64,000 nt of DNA from Reichenbachiella ulvae (lineage in GTDB: Bacteria; Bacteroidota; Bacteroidia; Cytophagales; Cyclobacteriaceae), in the NCBI RefSeq assembly GCF_025833875.1, contig NZ_JAOYOD010000001.1, positions 62,001 through 126,000 of the forward strand, written 5' to 3'. The translations under genes and the position numbers were made by a program. Below are positions 39,261 through 48,452 of this stretch, in pieces (the stretch's first letter is position 1; every line of letters begins with the position of its first letter). The notes beneath the pieces were generated by a model. That model worked only from the letters and a program-made list of their open reading frames with translations, was not told the DNA's origin and made no database searches.

Positions 39261-40796
39261 ATGAAAAGTCTAAAATATATATTAGTAGTATTAGTCCTAT
39301 TCTCGGCATTTTCATGTCAGGAAGACTATTTGGAATTGTCCAATCCTAATCAACCCGATGCAGCGAAATTTTGGAAAACTGAAGATGATTTTGAGAAAGG
39401 CGTGAATGCTATTTATCAAAATTTGTACTATGATGGATCATGGTTAAGATTTGCTTCTATTGCTCTAGACGTACGAGGCGATGATGTACGAGGTGATAGT
39501 CCTTGGCCAGTTATTGGTTTGGCAGGAACTTTTACTCATCCCGGTGATGAGTTGATGCAACAATGGATTTGGATTGTGTTTTATGGTGGTGTTCATAGAT
39601 CCAACTTGGTAATTTCTAAGATTGATGATATTGAATGGGAGGATACCGCTCGAAGAGAGGAGTTGTTGGGTCAGGCTTATTTTATGAGAGCCTTTTACAA
39701 TCATCATCTTGTTAATTTCTTCAACAATGTGATCATATATGAAGAGGCGCTTTTGAGCCCTGAAGATTCATATAGAACTACAACCGATCCAGCGGAAGCA
39801 AGACAGTCAGTGATAGATGATTTTGCAATGGCAGCATCACTTTTACCAGAGAGCTATGATGATCCTGCTGATCTTGGTAGAGCTACTAAAGGTGCAGCTT
39901 ATGGTTATTTAGGTAAATGTTTGCTTTTCGATCAGAGATATACAGAAGCTGCAGATGCTTTTGAAGAAGTGATGGCAATGGGTTATAGCTTGATGCCGAA
40001 TTTTTTGGACAACTTCACGGAGGCTTATGAAAACAATGCTGAATCAATATTCGAAATTCAATTTGATAGATCAGTAGGTGGTACAGAATTAGGTTGGGTA
40101 AGTGAGCCAGCAACCACATGGTCCAAGACTACTGCTAGAGCGATTACATATGCCCCTGTTGGTTTTGGCTGGTCTGATGTAGTTCCTACTCAATGGGCGT
40201 TTGATCAATTTTTTGTAGAGCCTACTACCACGGGTGGTGTTGATGCTAGATTGGATGCTACTATGTTTTATGAATATCCAGGAGCTACTGTTTATGGAAA
40301 TGATTTTGCTTCATATTATGGCCCTGGTTCTGGATTGATTTTCCCTAAGAAATATCAAAACTATTTGACCATTGCAGATGAGTTTGATTGGAGATCAGGG
40401 ATAAACGAACGCCTATTGAGATATGCTGACATCCTTCTTATGTATGCCGAGTGTCAAATTGAGTTAGGTGATAATACTGCTGCTGCATCTTATATTCAAA
40501 TGATTAGAGATAGAGCTGGTTTGCCAGATAGAGAGGCAGAAATGGCTGCAATGTCGAAAGCGGAAATATTTGACGAATTGGCACATCAGAGATTGTTGGA
40601 GTTTGTATTTGAAGGACACCGATTTGATGACATCAGAAGATGGGGTTGGTTACAAGATCCTACAAAGTTAGCAGAGCTTCAATCGCACGATTCTGAATTC
40701 AATGCATATGTTCCAGGAAGGGAATTCTATTTCATTCCTAGAGCTGAGATTGACGCTAACCCCAATGTGGAGCAAAACCCTGGGTGGAATAATTAA
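39261..40796 (+). CDS. SusD/RagB-family surface glycan-binding lipoprotein
   Basis: A 511-residue outer-membrane lipoprotein (MKSLKYILVVLVLFSAFSC, Cys19). It shows the SusD plan: an N-terminal TPR-like helical part (DFEKGVNAIYQNLYY, ARREELLGQAYFMRAFYNHHLVNFF) and the C-terminal RagB segment (INERLLRYADILLMYAECQIELG, LLEFVFEGHRFDDIRRWG, EFYFIPRAEIDANPNVEQNPGW). It binds the polysaccharide and forms the lid of the SusC pore. Partner of the SusC gene just upstream. Confidence 0.96.
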   Translation: MKSLKYILVVLVLFSAFSCQEDYLELSNPNQPDAAKFWKTEDDFEKGVNAIYQNLYYDGSWLRFASIALDVRGDDVRGDSPWPVIGLAGTFTHPGDELMQQWIWIVFYGGVHRSNLVISKIDDIEWEDTARREELLGQAYFMRAFYNHHLVNFFNNVIIYEEALLSPEDSYRTTTDPAEARQSVIDDFAMAASLLPESYDDPADLGRATKGAAYGYLGKCLLFDQRYTEAADAFEEVMAMGYSLMPNFLDNFTEAYENNAESIFEIQFDRSVGGTELGWVSEPATTWSKTTARAITYAPVGFGWSDVVPTQWAFDQFFVEPTTTGGVDARLDATMFYEYPGATVYGNDFASYYGPGSGLIFPKKYQNYLTIADEFDWRSGINERLLRYADILLMYAECQIELGDNTAAASYIQMIRDRAGLPDREAEMAAMSKAEIFDELAHQRLLEFVFEGHRFDDIRRWGWLQDPTKLAELQSHDSEFNAYVPGREFYFIPRAEIDANPNVEQNPGWNN

Positions 40797-40816
40797 TAAC
40801 TTTTAATAGAGGGAAA

Positions 40817-40844
40817 AGTGCCGGCAGTTTATACTGTCGGTACT
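40817..40844 (+). promoter_or_regulatory. Intercistronic hairpin between susD and GH51 genes
   Basis: An 11-bp stem AGTGCCGGCAG / CTGTCGGTACT (two G-T pairs) with a TTTATA loop, lying 20 bases after the susD stop and not followed by a T run. It may act as an mRNA processing or stability element that lets susCD be expressed above the downstream enzymes. Confidence 0.5.
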
Positions 40845-40913
40845 TATACCAAGCATTTAATATCTAATTGCTTTGCGACTGGATTGTCATGTCTTGGCAG
40901 AAATGAAATAACC

Positions 40914-42932
40914 ATGAACAGAATTTTAAAACACTTATTAGGAATAGGAGCTGGAGCCGTGCTTGCTTATGGTTGTGGTACTGCAATGTCAGATACTAAG
41001 ACAACAGAAGACTCTATGTCTGCCTCTTTTCAGGTCAATTATGACGAAACCATAGCAAAAATAGAACCAACTATGTATGGTATCTTTTTCGAAGATATCA
41101 ACTTTGCTATAGATGGCGGGTTATATGCCGAATTAGTTAAAAACCGATCTTTTGAATTTGACAAACCCCTGCGTGGCTGGACTGAACTCAAGGATAAAGG
41201 TCTTGGTGTTCGGTTTTTTCCTATTAATACCAATAATCCAAGAAATGCAAGGTTCATGCGAGTACAAATCGATGAGCCGGGTTCGGGAGCTGGATTGGCG
41301 AATGAAGGTTTTAGAGGAATGGGACTCAAAGAAGGTCTTCCTCATGATTTTAGCATTCAGGTGAGAGATATTGATGGAAATGTTTCTGCGATTCGAATTG
41401 AATTGTTGGATTCAAATGGCCAGGTCATTGCTAACAGTCGGGTCGAAGGAATTAATAATGAATGGCAAACACTGACCACTTCTTTGACTCCATCTAAAAC
41501 GGAGGCAAAAGGTACTATGAACATATGGTTCGAAGGAGTTGGTACTGTCGATATTGATATGGTTTCTCTTTTTCCGTCTGATACATGGAAAGGAAGAAAA
41601 AATGGATTGAGAGCTGATCTTGTTCAACTGCTTGCAGATTTAGACCCGGGTTTTTTACGTTTCCCTGGTGGATGTATCGTGGAGGGGTTTGATCTTTCAC
41701 AGAGATATCAATGGAAAAATACTGTTGGAGATGTGGATGAACGAGTGGTTACTATCAATCGTTGGAATTTTGAATTTGACCACAGACCTGCACCAGATTA
41801 TTATCAAAGTTTTGGTGTTGGATTTTACGAATATTTCTTATTGGCCGAAGATTTGGGAGCAGAGCCTATGCCGATCCTAAATTGCGGTATGGCTTGCCAG
41901 TTCAATACTGGGGAGTTGGTACCATTAGATCAACTGGATCCTTATGTAGAAGATGCGCTTGATCTGATCGAATTTGCCAATGGTTCTACAGATACCAAAT
42001 GGGGAAAATTGCGTGCCGAAATGGGACACCCAGAACCATTTAATCTCAAAATGCTAGGTGTAGGAAATGAACAATGGGGTCCGCAATATGTCGAGAGATA
42101 TGTGCCAATAGTGGACGCTATCAAAGCACAGTATCCGGATATACAGATCATAGCAGCGACCGGATCTGATGGATCTATCTTCCCTAATGGAGAAGAAGAA
42201 ATTGAATATCTCTGGAAAGAATGGAAAAGATTGAAGCCTGAAATCGTGGATGAGCATTTTTATCGCAATCCTGATTGGTTTATGGAAAATGCAGACTGGT
42301 ACGACAGCTATGAGCGCACAGGTTCTAAGCTTTTCGTAGGCGAATGGGCTGCACAAAGTGTGGGAGTCGCAAGCCCAGATAATAAAAACAACTGGGAAAC
42401 TGCTCTTTCAGAAGCAGCATTCCTTACGGGGCTAGAGCGAAATGCAGACCTAGTTACCATGACTTCATATGCGCCCCTATTTGCACATGCAGACGGATGG
42501 CAATGGACACCAGATTTGATCTGGTTCAACAATTTGGATTCGTATGGTACAGCTAATTACTATGTACAAAAGTTGTATTCTAACAATCCAGGTACGCATG
42601 TAATTCCTTTAGAAAAAGACAATAAGCCAGTAACTGGGCAGGATGGATTGTATGCTTCTGCTACCCGAGATGAAAATGCTGGTGAATTAATTATCAAAAT
42701 TGTTAACACCAATAATGCGTCTGTTAACGCAAGTTTTGATGTGTTGGGAGCAGAAATGGGTGCCACAGTTTCAGCCCAGGTGATGTCAAGTAAAGACATG
42801 GAGGCTTACAATACATTTGAAGAAGGAGATAAAATCAGTCCAAGAAGTGAGTCTCAAAAGGTAGAAGGAGGCAAGTTGTCTTATGATCTAGAGCCTTACT
42901 CACTCACAGTATTGAGAATAGAAGCTAAATAA
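40914..42932 (+). CDS. Exported alpha-L-arabinofuranosidase, GH51, with CBM-like insert
   Basis: A 672-residue lipoprotein (lipobox ending Cys21 in VLAYGC). The GH51 barrel carries the acid/base Glu386 in GVGNEQWG and the nucleophile Glu477 in LFVGEWAA. Between about 80 and 220 lies a strand-rich carbohydrate-binding-like domain (NARFMRVQIDEPGSG, GTVDIDMVSLFPSDTW), an arrangement found in eukaryotic-like and bacterial GH51 enzymes acting on arabinan side chains. The frame opens upstream at 40818, but that part has no signal; the ATG at 40914 does. It removes terminal alpha-L-arabinofuranosyl units. Fifteen bases separate it from a second GH51 gene. Confidence 0.93.
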   Translation: MNRILKHLLGIGAGAVLAYGCGTAMSDTKTTEDSMSASFQVNYDETIAKIEPTMYGIFFEDINFAIDGGLYAELVKNRSFEFDKPLRGWTELKDKGLGVRFFPINTNNPRNARFMRVQIDEPGSGAGLANEGFRGMGLKEGLPHDFSIQVRDIDGNVSAIRIELLDSNGQVIANSRVEGINNEWQTLTTSLTPSKTEAKGTMNIWFEGVGTVDIDMVSLFPSDTWKGRKNGLRADLVQLLADLDPGFLRFPGGCIVEGFDLSQRYQWKNTVGDVDERVVTINRWNFEFDHRPAPDYYQSFGVGFYEYFLLAEDLGAEPMPILNCGMACQFNTGELVPLDQLDPYVEDALDLIEFANGSTDTKWGKLRAEMGHPEPFNLKMLGVGNEQWGPQYVERYVPIVDAIKAQYPDIQIIAATGSDGSIFPNGEEEIEYLWKEWKRLKPEIVDEHFYRNPDWFMENADWYDSYERTGSKLFVGEWAAQSVGVASPDNKNNWETALSEAAFLTGLERNADLVTMTSYAPLFAHADGWQWTPDLIWFNNLDSYGTANYYVQKLYSNNPGTHVIPLEKDNKPVTGQDGLYASATRDENAGELIIKIVNTNNASVNASFDVLGAEMGATVSAQVMSSKDMEAYNTFEEGDKISPRSESQKVEGGKLSYDLEPYSLTVLRIEAK

Positions 42933-42947
42933 GAAATAGAGAGAAAA

Positions 42948-44489
42948 ATGAGAAGAGGAATTTTATCGACACTGGCTCTAGTCCTGTTAGTAGTTCAGGC
43001 TTGGGCTCAGGATGCCACAGTTACAGTTAAAACAACAGAAGGTGAACATGTAATCAATAGAAATATCTACGGTCATTTTGCGGAGCACCTCGGCAGATGT
43101 ATCTATGACGGTATATATGTAGGAGATGATTCTACTATTCCTAATACTGACGGAGTTAGAAATGACATCATTGATGCATTGGTGGAACTTAAAGTTCCGG
43201 TTTTGAGATGGCCGGGTGGATGTTTCGCAGATACTTATCATTGGATGGATGGTATTGGGGACCCTGCCAAAAGACCAAGCATTGTTAATCAATGGTGGGG
43301 TGGCAGTGTTGAAGACAATAGCTTTGGTACACACGACTTCTTGAATCTATGCGAGCGCATCGGTGCAGAGCCTTATTTAGCTGGCAATGTAGGAAGTGGT
43401 CAAGTTAAAGAACTAGCTGATTGGGTGCAGTATGTCAATCACCCAGGAGGTAGCCCAATGTCGGGTCTTAGAATCGAAAATGGACAGAAAGAACCATGGA
43501 ATGTAAAATACTGGGGTGTAGGTAATGAAATGTGGGGTTGCGGTGGAAACATGGCACCTGAGTTTTATGCGAACCTGTACAGACAGTACAGCACATTTAT
43601 GACAGATTGGACCAATTCTGATGGACTATATCGAATAGCCTCAGGTGCAAATGGTGCCGATTACCAGTGGACAGAAGTATTGATGCGCGATATACCAAAG
43701 CCATTGATCGAAGGAGTTGCTTTGCACTCATACTCTGTAATTGATTGGGGTAAGAAAGGCCCTGCAAAGAATTTCGGTGAAGAATTGTATTTCAAAACCA
43801 TGAAGGCTGCTCTTTTCATGGAGGAGTTAGTGACTAAGCACATCGCTATCATGGATAAATACGATCCAGAAGGTAGAGTAGACCTTATAGTCGATGAGTG
43901 GGGCGGATGGTACGATTCCAAAGAGAGCGAAACCATGGGAGTTCTCTATCAGCAAAATACCATGAGAGATGCTATGATCGCTGGTGCTACTCTCAACATT
44001 TTCAATAACCATGCCGACAGAATCAAAATGGCTAACCTGGCTCAGATTGTGAATGTATTGCAGGCGGTGATCTTGACCAATGAGGAAAAATTGATTTTGA
44101 CTCCTACTTATCACGTGATGAAAATGTACAATGTACATCAGGATGCCGTGTTGTTGCCATTAGAGTTAGAGACTTCTGATTATGAATTTCAAGGAGAGAA
44201 ATTGCCAGCAGTATCTGCTTCAGCATCTAAGGATGAATCTGGCGCGATTCACATATCGCTAGTCAATATTGATGCTAAAGAATCACAAACAGTAATCTTG
44301 AATCTGGATGGTACTGATAATAAAAAGATGACAGGTGAAATCTTGGCTTCAGATAAATTGGAAGATTACAATGATTTTGATGAGGCAGATAAGATTTCGC
44401 CAAAGAAATTTTCCGGTTTCAAAGGAAAGAACGGTGAGTATAAAGTGACTTTGCCGCCATTTTCAGTGGTGGTATTGGAACTGAAATAA
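42948..44489 (+). CDS. Exported alpha-L-arabinofuranosidase, GH51 (short form)
   Basis: A 513-residue GH51 enzyme of the compact type, with barrel plus C-terminal beta-sandwich. A signal peptide (MRRGILSTLALVLLVVQAWAQ) marks it as periplasmic, although close relatives of this short form are often cytoplasmic. Family motifs are NIYGHFAEHLGRCIYDG, LRWPGGCFADTYHW, acid/base Glu194 (WGVGNEMWG) and nucleophile Glu317 (LIVDEWGGW). It would release arabinose from short arabino-oligosaccharides after SusC import. It differs from the preceding GH51 in lacking the binding insert, so the two probably take different substrates. Confidence 0.94.
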   Translation: MRRGILSTLALVLLVVQAWAQDATVTVKTTEGEHVINRNIYGHFAEHLGRCIYDGIYVGDDSTIPNTDGVRNDIIDALVELKVPVLRWPGGCFADTYHWMDGIGDPAKRPSIVNQWWGGSVEDNSFGTHDFLNLCERIGAEPYLAGNVGSGQVKELADWVQYVNHPGGSPMSGLRIENGQKEPWNVKYWGVGNEMWGCGGNMAPEFYANLYRQYSTFMTDWTNSDGLYRIASGANGADYQWTEVLMRDIPKPLIEGVALHSYSVIDWGKKGPAKNFGEELYFKTMKAALFMEELVTKHIAIMDKYDPEGRVDLIVDEWGGWYDSKESETMGVLYQQNTMRDAMIAGATLNIFNNHADRIKMANLAQIVNVLQAVILTNEEKLILTPTYHVMKMYNVHQDAVLLPLELETSDYEFQGEKLPAVSASASKDESGAIHISLVNIDAKESQTVILNLDGTDNKKMTGEILASDKLEDYNDFDEADKISPKKFSGFKGKNGEYKVTLPPFSVVVLELK

Positions 44490-44505
44490 GAAAGTTAGCA
44501 GGCAG

Positions 44506-46041
44506 ATGAGAAAGAAAATATTTCATGTAATAGTAATGGGTTTAGTAATCACACAGGGGGTATTTACCTCCTGTGATGATGAAACTCCATCAAAAACTGA
44601 TGATAAGGATCCAGAGGTTGTAGAACCAACAGAGCCTGATACCCTGGATTCCAAATTAGGTGATGGACCAATTGATTTTTCTCAGTTTAGTGATACTTAT
44701 GCTCAGATAGCTCCGGTATCAAATATTTATGACTGGGCGCATTACAATGTGCACGATCCTTCAATAATTGATAACGGTGACTTTTTCTATTGCTACACTA
44801 CAGATGTAGCTTATGGGGCTACTGTTAGACCTGGTCATAACATTCGCAGAAGTAAAAACCTGGTAGAATGGGAGTTCGTTGGCTGGGTAGTTGGCGGAAA
44901 TGGTTATCCGCCAAAAGGATACAATCATATAGTATCAAATGGTGGTGAACCTTTCGGGAATCTTTGGGCGCCATACGCTATGAAATACAAAGATGAATAT
45001 CGTGTGTATTATTCTTTGTCTTCGCCTACTCCTAGATTAAGTGCAATTGGATTAATGGTTTCCGATAAACCATATGGTCCTTTTACAGAGCGGGGACTTG
45101 TAGTAACTTCAACTGATAATGCTACAAGACAAACAAATGCCATTGATCCGACTGTTACGGTGGCAGAGGACGGTTCTCATTGGTTTTTTTATGGCTCTGC
45201 ATGGGACGGGATATATAAAATTCAGTTAGATCCAGAATCAGGTTTGCCATTAAGTCCAGGGTATAAGGGTTCAAGAGTGGCCCAACGAGCTTTTACAGGC
45301 AATTCTATCAATGGTAATATTGAAGGTCCTGAGATTATTTACAATGAAGAATTTGATAAGTACTACATGTTCATTGCCTATGATTGGCTGCAAACTAAGT
45401 ACAATGTTCGTGTAGGTCGTTCAGACAATCCTGATGGTCCGTTTTATGATTATCTGGGTAGAGATATGAATGAGGAGATTGATGATTTACCTATGATTCT
45501 TACTCCTTACCGTTTTCAAGGGCATTCTGGTTGGCAGGGTGTTTCCCATCCCTCGGTCTTTATCGACAAGGAATCCAAGGAGTTCTACATGGGACATCAG
45601 GGTAGGCCAGGTATAGATAGCTATTATATGTTGCTTCACATCCGTCAGATTCACTGGACAGAGGATGGTTGGCCAATGGTCAGTCCTGAACGCTATGCAG
45701 CAGAAGAAGAGACCCCTGTGGATCAAAGTGAATTGGTTGGAGATTGGGAGCAAATTATTTTGGGCTATGAAGTGGTGCCTGGTTATGCCGATGAACAAAC
45801 CAACCCTGGTTTTCAAAATTCTGCTGATTTGATAATTAATTCAGATGGAACCTTGTCTGGTGCTTCGACTGGAACCTGGACATATTCAGCCCCTTGGTTG
45901 ACGTTTACTTTGGATGGCGAGTCAGCACCTTTTCAACTCAAGGTTGAAAGAGGTAGAGATTGGGAAAATGAAGTAGCAGAGACAATATTATTTACAGGCC
46001 TGACTACAGATGGTGTGGCTTATTGGGGTAAAAAAATCTAA
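44506..46041 (+). CDS. GH43 lipoprotein, probable endo-arabinanase
   Basis: A 511-residue lipoprotein (Cys23 in GVFTSC) with an acidic linker before a five-bladed GH43 propeller. Catalytic residues by motif: general base Asp84 (NVHDPSII), pKa modulator Asp214 (NAIDPTV), general acid Glu273 (NIEGPEII). The FSG/HSGWQGVSHPSVF region and length match arabinan endo-1,5-alpha-L-arabinosidases that carry an extra C-terminal domain (here about 400-511, DWEQIILGYEVVPGYADEQT onward, beta-rich). It is probably the surface enzyme that cuts the arabinan backbone. The link to arabinan comes from context and motif, not from a subfamily search. Confidence 0.88.
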   Translation: MRKKIFHVIVMGLVITQGVFTSCDDETPSKTDDKDPEVVEPTEPDTLDSKLGDGPIDFSQFSDTYAQIAPVSNIYDWAHYNVHDPSIIDNGDFFYCYTTDVAYGATVRPGHNIRRSKNLVEWEFVGWVVGGNGYPPKGYNHIVSNGGEPFGNLWAPYAMKYKDEYRVYYSLSSPTPRLSAIGLMVSDKPYGPFTERGLVVTSTDNATRQTNAIDPTVTVAEDGSHWFFYGSAWDGIYKIQLDPESGLPLSPGYKGSRVAQRAFTGNSINGNIEGPEIIYNEEFDKYYMFIAYDWLQTKYNVRVGRSDNPDGPFYDYLGRDMNEEIDDLPMILTPYRFQGHSGWQGVSHPSVFIDKESKEFYMGHQGRPGIDSYYMLLHIRQIHWTEDGWPMVSPERYAAEEETPVDQSELVGDWEQIILGYEVVPGYADEQTNPGFQNSADLIINSDGTLSGASTGTWTYSAPWLTFTLDGESAPFQLKVERGRDWENEVAETILFTGLTTDGVAYWGKKI

Positions 46042-46045
46042 AGAA

Positions 46046-47038
46046 ATGAAAAAAGTAATCGTTTGGGTTTTATTGTATGTTTTTAGTACTTCCATATCAT
46101 GGGCGCAGGGCGTCTATGACATAGGGGTGCATGATCCAGTAATGATCAAGCAGGGAGATACCTATTACTTGTATTGCACAGGTTGGGGAATAACGGTTTA
46201 CTCTTCCAAAGACTTAAAGGAGTGGAAGAATGAAAAACGAGTTTTTGATAACCCTCCCAAATGGGCTACAGAAACTGTAAGCGGTTTTTCTGGACATATT
46301 TGGGCACCGGATATTTCGTTTTATGATGGTAAGTATTATCTCTATTATTCGATTTCTTCCTTTGCTAAAAACACCTCTGCCATAGGACTGGCTACTAATG
46401 TGACCCTTGATTCAAATGACCCTAATTACAAATGGGTGGATCACGGTGAGGTGGTACAATCTGTACCTTATAGAGACATGTGGAATGCCATAGATCCTAA
46501 TTTGATTGTGGATGAAAATGGATATCCCTGGCTTGCTTTCGGTTCATTTTGGGACGGAATGAAAGCGGTGAAGTTGATACCAAATAGAACTGAAGTCGCT
46601 GAACCTCAAGTTTGGAAAACAATAGCCAGAAGGGAAAGAAGTTTTGAATTAGATGATAAGAATCCAGGTGATGCAGCCATAGAAGCACCCTTTATCTTCA
46701 AGAAAGACACGAGCTATTATCTGTTTGTATCGTGGGACTACTGCTGTAGAGGCAAGGAAAGTACTTATAAAGTAGTAGTTGGTCGATCAGAAAATCCAAC
46801 AGGACCATTTATAGATCAAAGTGGAAAGCCCCTAAATGAGGGAGGAGGCACTTTGGTGGTGGAAGGAAATGACCGTTTTGCCGGAGTAGGGCATAATAGT
46901 ACCTACACTTTCGATGGTAAGGATTATTTGGTTTTTCATGGCTATGATACGCAGGCAGATGGTCATGCCAAATTGATTATAAAAGAATTGAGTTGGACGG
47001 CTGATGGCTGGCCTGAAAAAATCAACCTTGAGAAATAA
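46046..47038 (+). CDS. GH43 exported arabinanase/arabinosidase
   Basis: A 330-residue periplasmic GH43 protein: signal peptide MKKVIVWVLLYVFSTSISWAQ, then the propeller with Asp30 (GVHDPVMI), Asp150 (NAIDPNLI) and Glu213 (AIEAPFIF). The compact size and HIWAPDISFYDGKYYLYYSIS segment are those of arabinan endo- or exo-1,5-alpha-L-arabinosidases. It starts 4 bases after the preceding GH43 stop at the ATG at 46046; an upstream GTG/ATG overlapping frame is rejected because the signal peptide begins here. It probably trims oligosaccharides made by the surface enzyme. Confidence 0.9.
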   Translation: MKKVIVWVLLYVFSTSISWAQGVYDIGVHDPVMIKQGDTYYLYCTGWGITVYSSKDLKEWKNEKRVFDNPPKWATETVSGFSGHIWAPDISFYDGKYYLYYSISSFAKNTSAIGLATNVTLDSNDPNYKWVDHGEVVQSVPYRDMWNAIDPNLIVDENGYPWLAFGSFWDGMKAVKLIPNRTEVAEPQVWKTIARRERSFELDDKNPGDAAIEAPFIFKKDTSYYLFVSWDYCCRGKESTYKVVVGRSENPTGPFIDQSGKPLNEGGGTLVVEGNDRFAGVGHNSTYTFDGKDYLVFHGYDTQADGHAKLIIKELSWTADGWPEKINLEK

Positions 47039-47098
47039 TAATCAGCATTCAAGATTAGGCTAGAGGAGTTGGTAGAGTGCTAAAATAAAGCATGATTT

Positions 47099-47299
47099 AT
47101 GGACTATTTCAGCTATTGGAGTCGTCTGGAATACGTACTGGAGTTGATTAAGAAAGGTGCTCTGACTTCCCCGTATGATTTGACGGAGAAGTTTGAGTGC
47201 TCTGAGAGGACGGTCAGAAAAATGATTAATGACCTCAGGAGAAAAGGATATAATATTAAATACTCTAGAAGGATATCCAGATATGTTTTGGAACAATGA
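47099..47299 (+). CDS. Stand-alone helix-turn-helix protein, 66 aa
   Basis: A 66-residue basic protein that is nearly all one winged-helix DNA-binding unit: RLEYVLELIKKGALTSPYDLTEKF, then CSERTVRKMINDLRRKGYNIKYSRRISRYVLEQ, matching the N-terminal HTH of the DeoR/WYL type without any effector domain. It lies between two GH43 genes in the operon orientation, 60 bases after one and 46 before the next. It could be a small auxiliary regulator or a remnant of a larger one. Its basic helix and complete wing argue that it can fold. Confidence 0.7.
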   Translation: MDYFSYWSRLEYVLELIKKGALTSPYDLTEKFECSERTVRKMINDLRRKGYNIKYSRRISRYVLEQ

Positions 47300-47345
47300 T
47301 AGGTATTGGTTCACCTGGATCAAAAAGGAAATTATTTAAAATAGG

Positions 47346-48335
47346 ATGAAAAATATACTACACATACCAATTATCATTCTTCTGTTGGTTTCATGTGCGA
47401 AGGATGGAAGAGAACGGGATTTAGAATCTACTAACAATAATGATTTGTTAGAAAATATAGGGAATCCAATTATCAAAGATGTTTTTACTGCTGATCCTGC
47501 ACCATTCGTACATGATGATACCTTATATATCTATACAGGACACGACGAACAAGTGCAGGGTGGTGAAGGATTCGTGATGAATGACTGGTTGTTGTTTTCG
47601 ACAACTGATATGAGGAATTATAAGTCACACGGACCAGTTTTGAAAACTACTGATTTCGAATGGGCCAATGGTCATGCCTGGGCTGCACATACAGTTGAGA
47701 AAGATGGGAAGTTCTATTGGTATGTAACGGTAGAACATGGTTCAATCCCTGGTAAGTCCATAGGAGTGGCTGTGGCAGATCACCCGACTGGACCCTGGAA
47801 AGATGCCAAAGGAGAGGCCTTGGTCACCAATGATATGACCAAACAGACAGATATTTTTTGGGATGACATAGATCCTGCTGTGTTCGTAGATGAGGATGGA
47901 TCGGCTTATATCTATTGGGGCAATTCCGTAATGAAGTGGGCTAAACTAAAGGACAATATGATCGAATTGGATGGTGAGATTCAGACAATCCTATTGCCAG
48001 AGTTTACAGAAGCGCCATGGGTTTTCAAGAGAGACCAAAAGTATTATTTGGTATATTCCGCACGCTTTCCTGAGGAAATTGATTATGCTATGTCTGATAG
48101 CCCAGAGGGACCATGGGAGGTGATGGGCAACCTGAATCGAACCTTACCTAATTCACCCACACATCATCAGGGAGTGGTAGAGTATAGAGGCAATTGGTAT
48201 TTTGTTTATCACAACGGTCAGTTGCCAACTGGAGGTGAGTTTAGACGAAGTGTTTGCATCGAAAAACTCAATTTTAATGAGGATGGCAGTATACAGCCAG
48301 TGATTCGAACTACCGAAGGAGTAGCTGCCTTATAA
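47346..48335 (+). CDS. GH43 lipoprotein (arabinofuranosidase/xylosidase type)
   Basis: A 329-residue lipoprotein (MKNILHIPIIILLLVSC, Cys17). GH43 propeller with Asp50 (FTADPAPFV), Asp176 (DDIDPAVFV) and Glu222 (FTEAPWVF). The N-terminal block NPIIKDVFTADPAPFVHDDTLYIYTGHDE and the lack of extra domains place it among the GH43 exo-enzymes active on arabinofuranosyl or xylosyl ends, a subfamily distinct from the two arabinanase-like genes upstream. The exact linkage is unresolved. Last enzyme gene of the locus before the araR gene. Confidence 0.88.
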   Translation: MKNILHIPIIILLLVSCAKDGRERDLESTNNNDLLENIGNPIIKDVFTADPAPFVHDDTLYIYTGHDEQVQGGEGFVMNDWLLFSTTDMRNYKSHGPVLKTTDFEWANGHAWAAHTVEKDGKFYWYVTVEHGSIPGKSIGVAVADHPTGPWKDAKGEALVTNDMTKQTDIFWDDIDPAVFVDEDGSAYIYWGNSVMKWAKLKDNMIELDGEIQTILLPEFTEAPWVFKRDQKYYLVYSARFPEEIDYAMSDSPEGPWEVMGNLNRTLPNSPTHHQGVVEYRGNWYFVYHNGQLPTGGEFRRSVCIEKLNFNEDGSIQPVIRTTEGVAAL

Positions 48336-48433
48336 AAGCTATATAAAAACAGGTGATAGGTTGAATCTTACCTGCCATCTTCATTGTTCCAATCACGCTG
48401 AATCCTTTTTTCTAAAGGGACTTTGCTTTATAC

Positions 48434-48452
48434 TTGTGTAAATATGACACTT
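48434..48452. promoter_or_regulatory. AraR-type operator overlapping araR start codon
   Basis: TTGTGTAAATATGACACTT contains the ATG (48444) of the regulator gene. A -7-like element TATACTTG (one mismatch to TAnnTTTG) lies at 48429-48436. This suggests direct autorepression and a very short or absent 5' leader. Confidence 0.65.
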
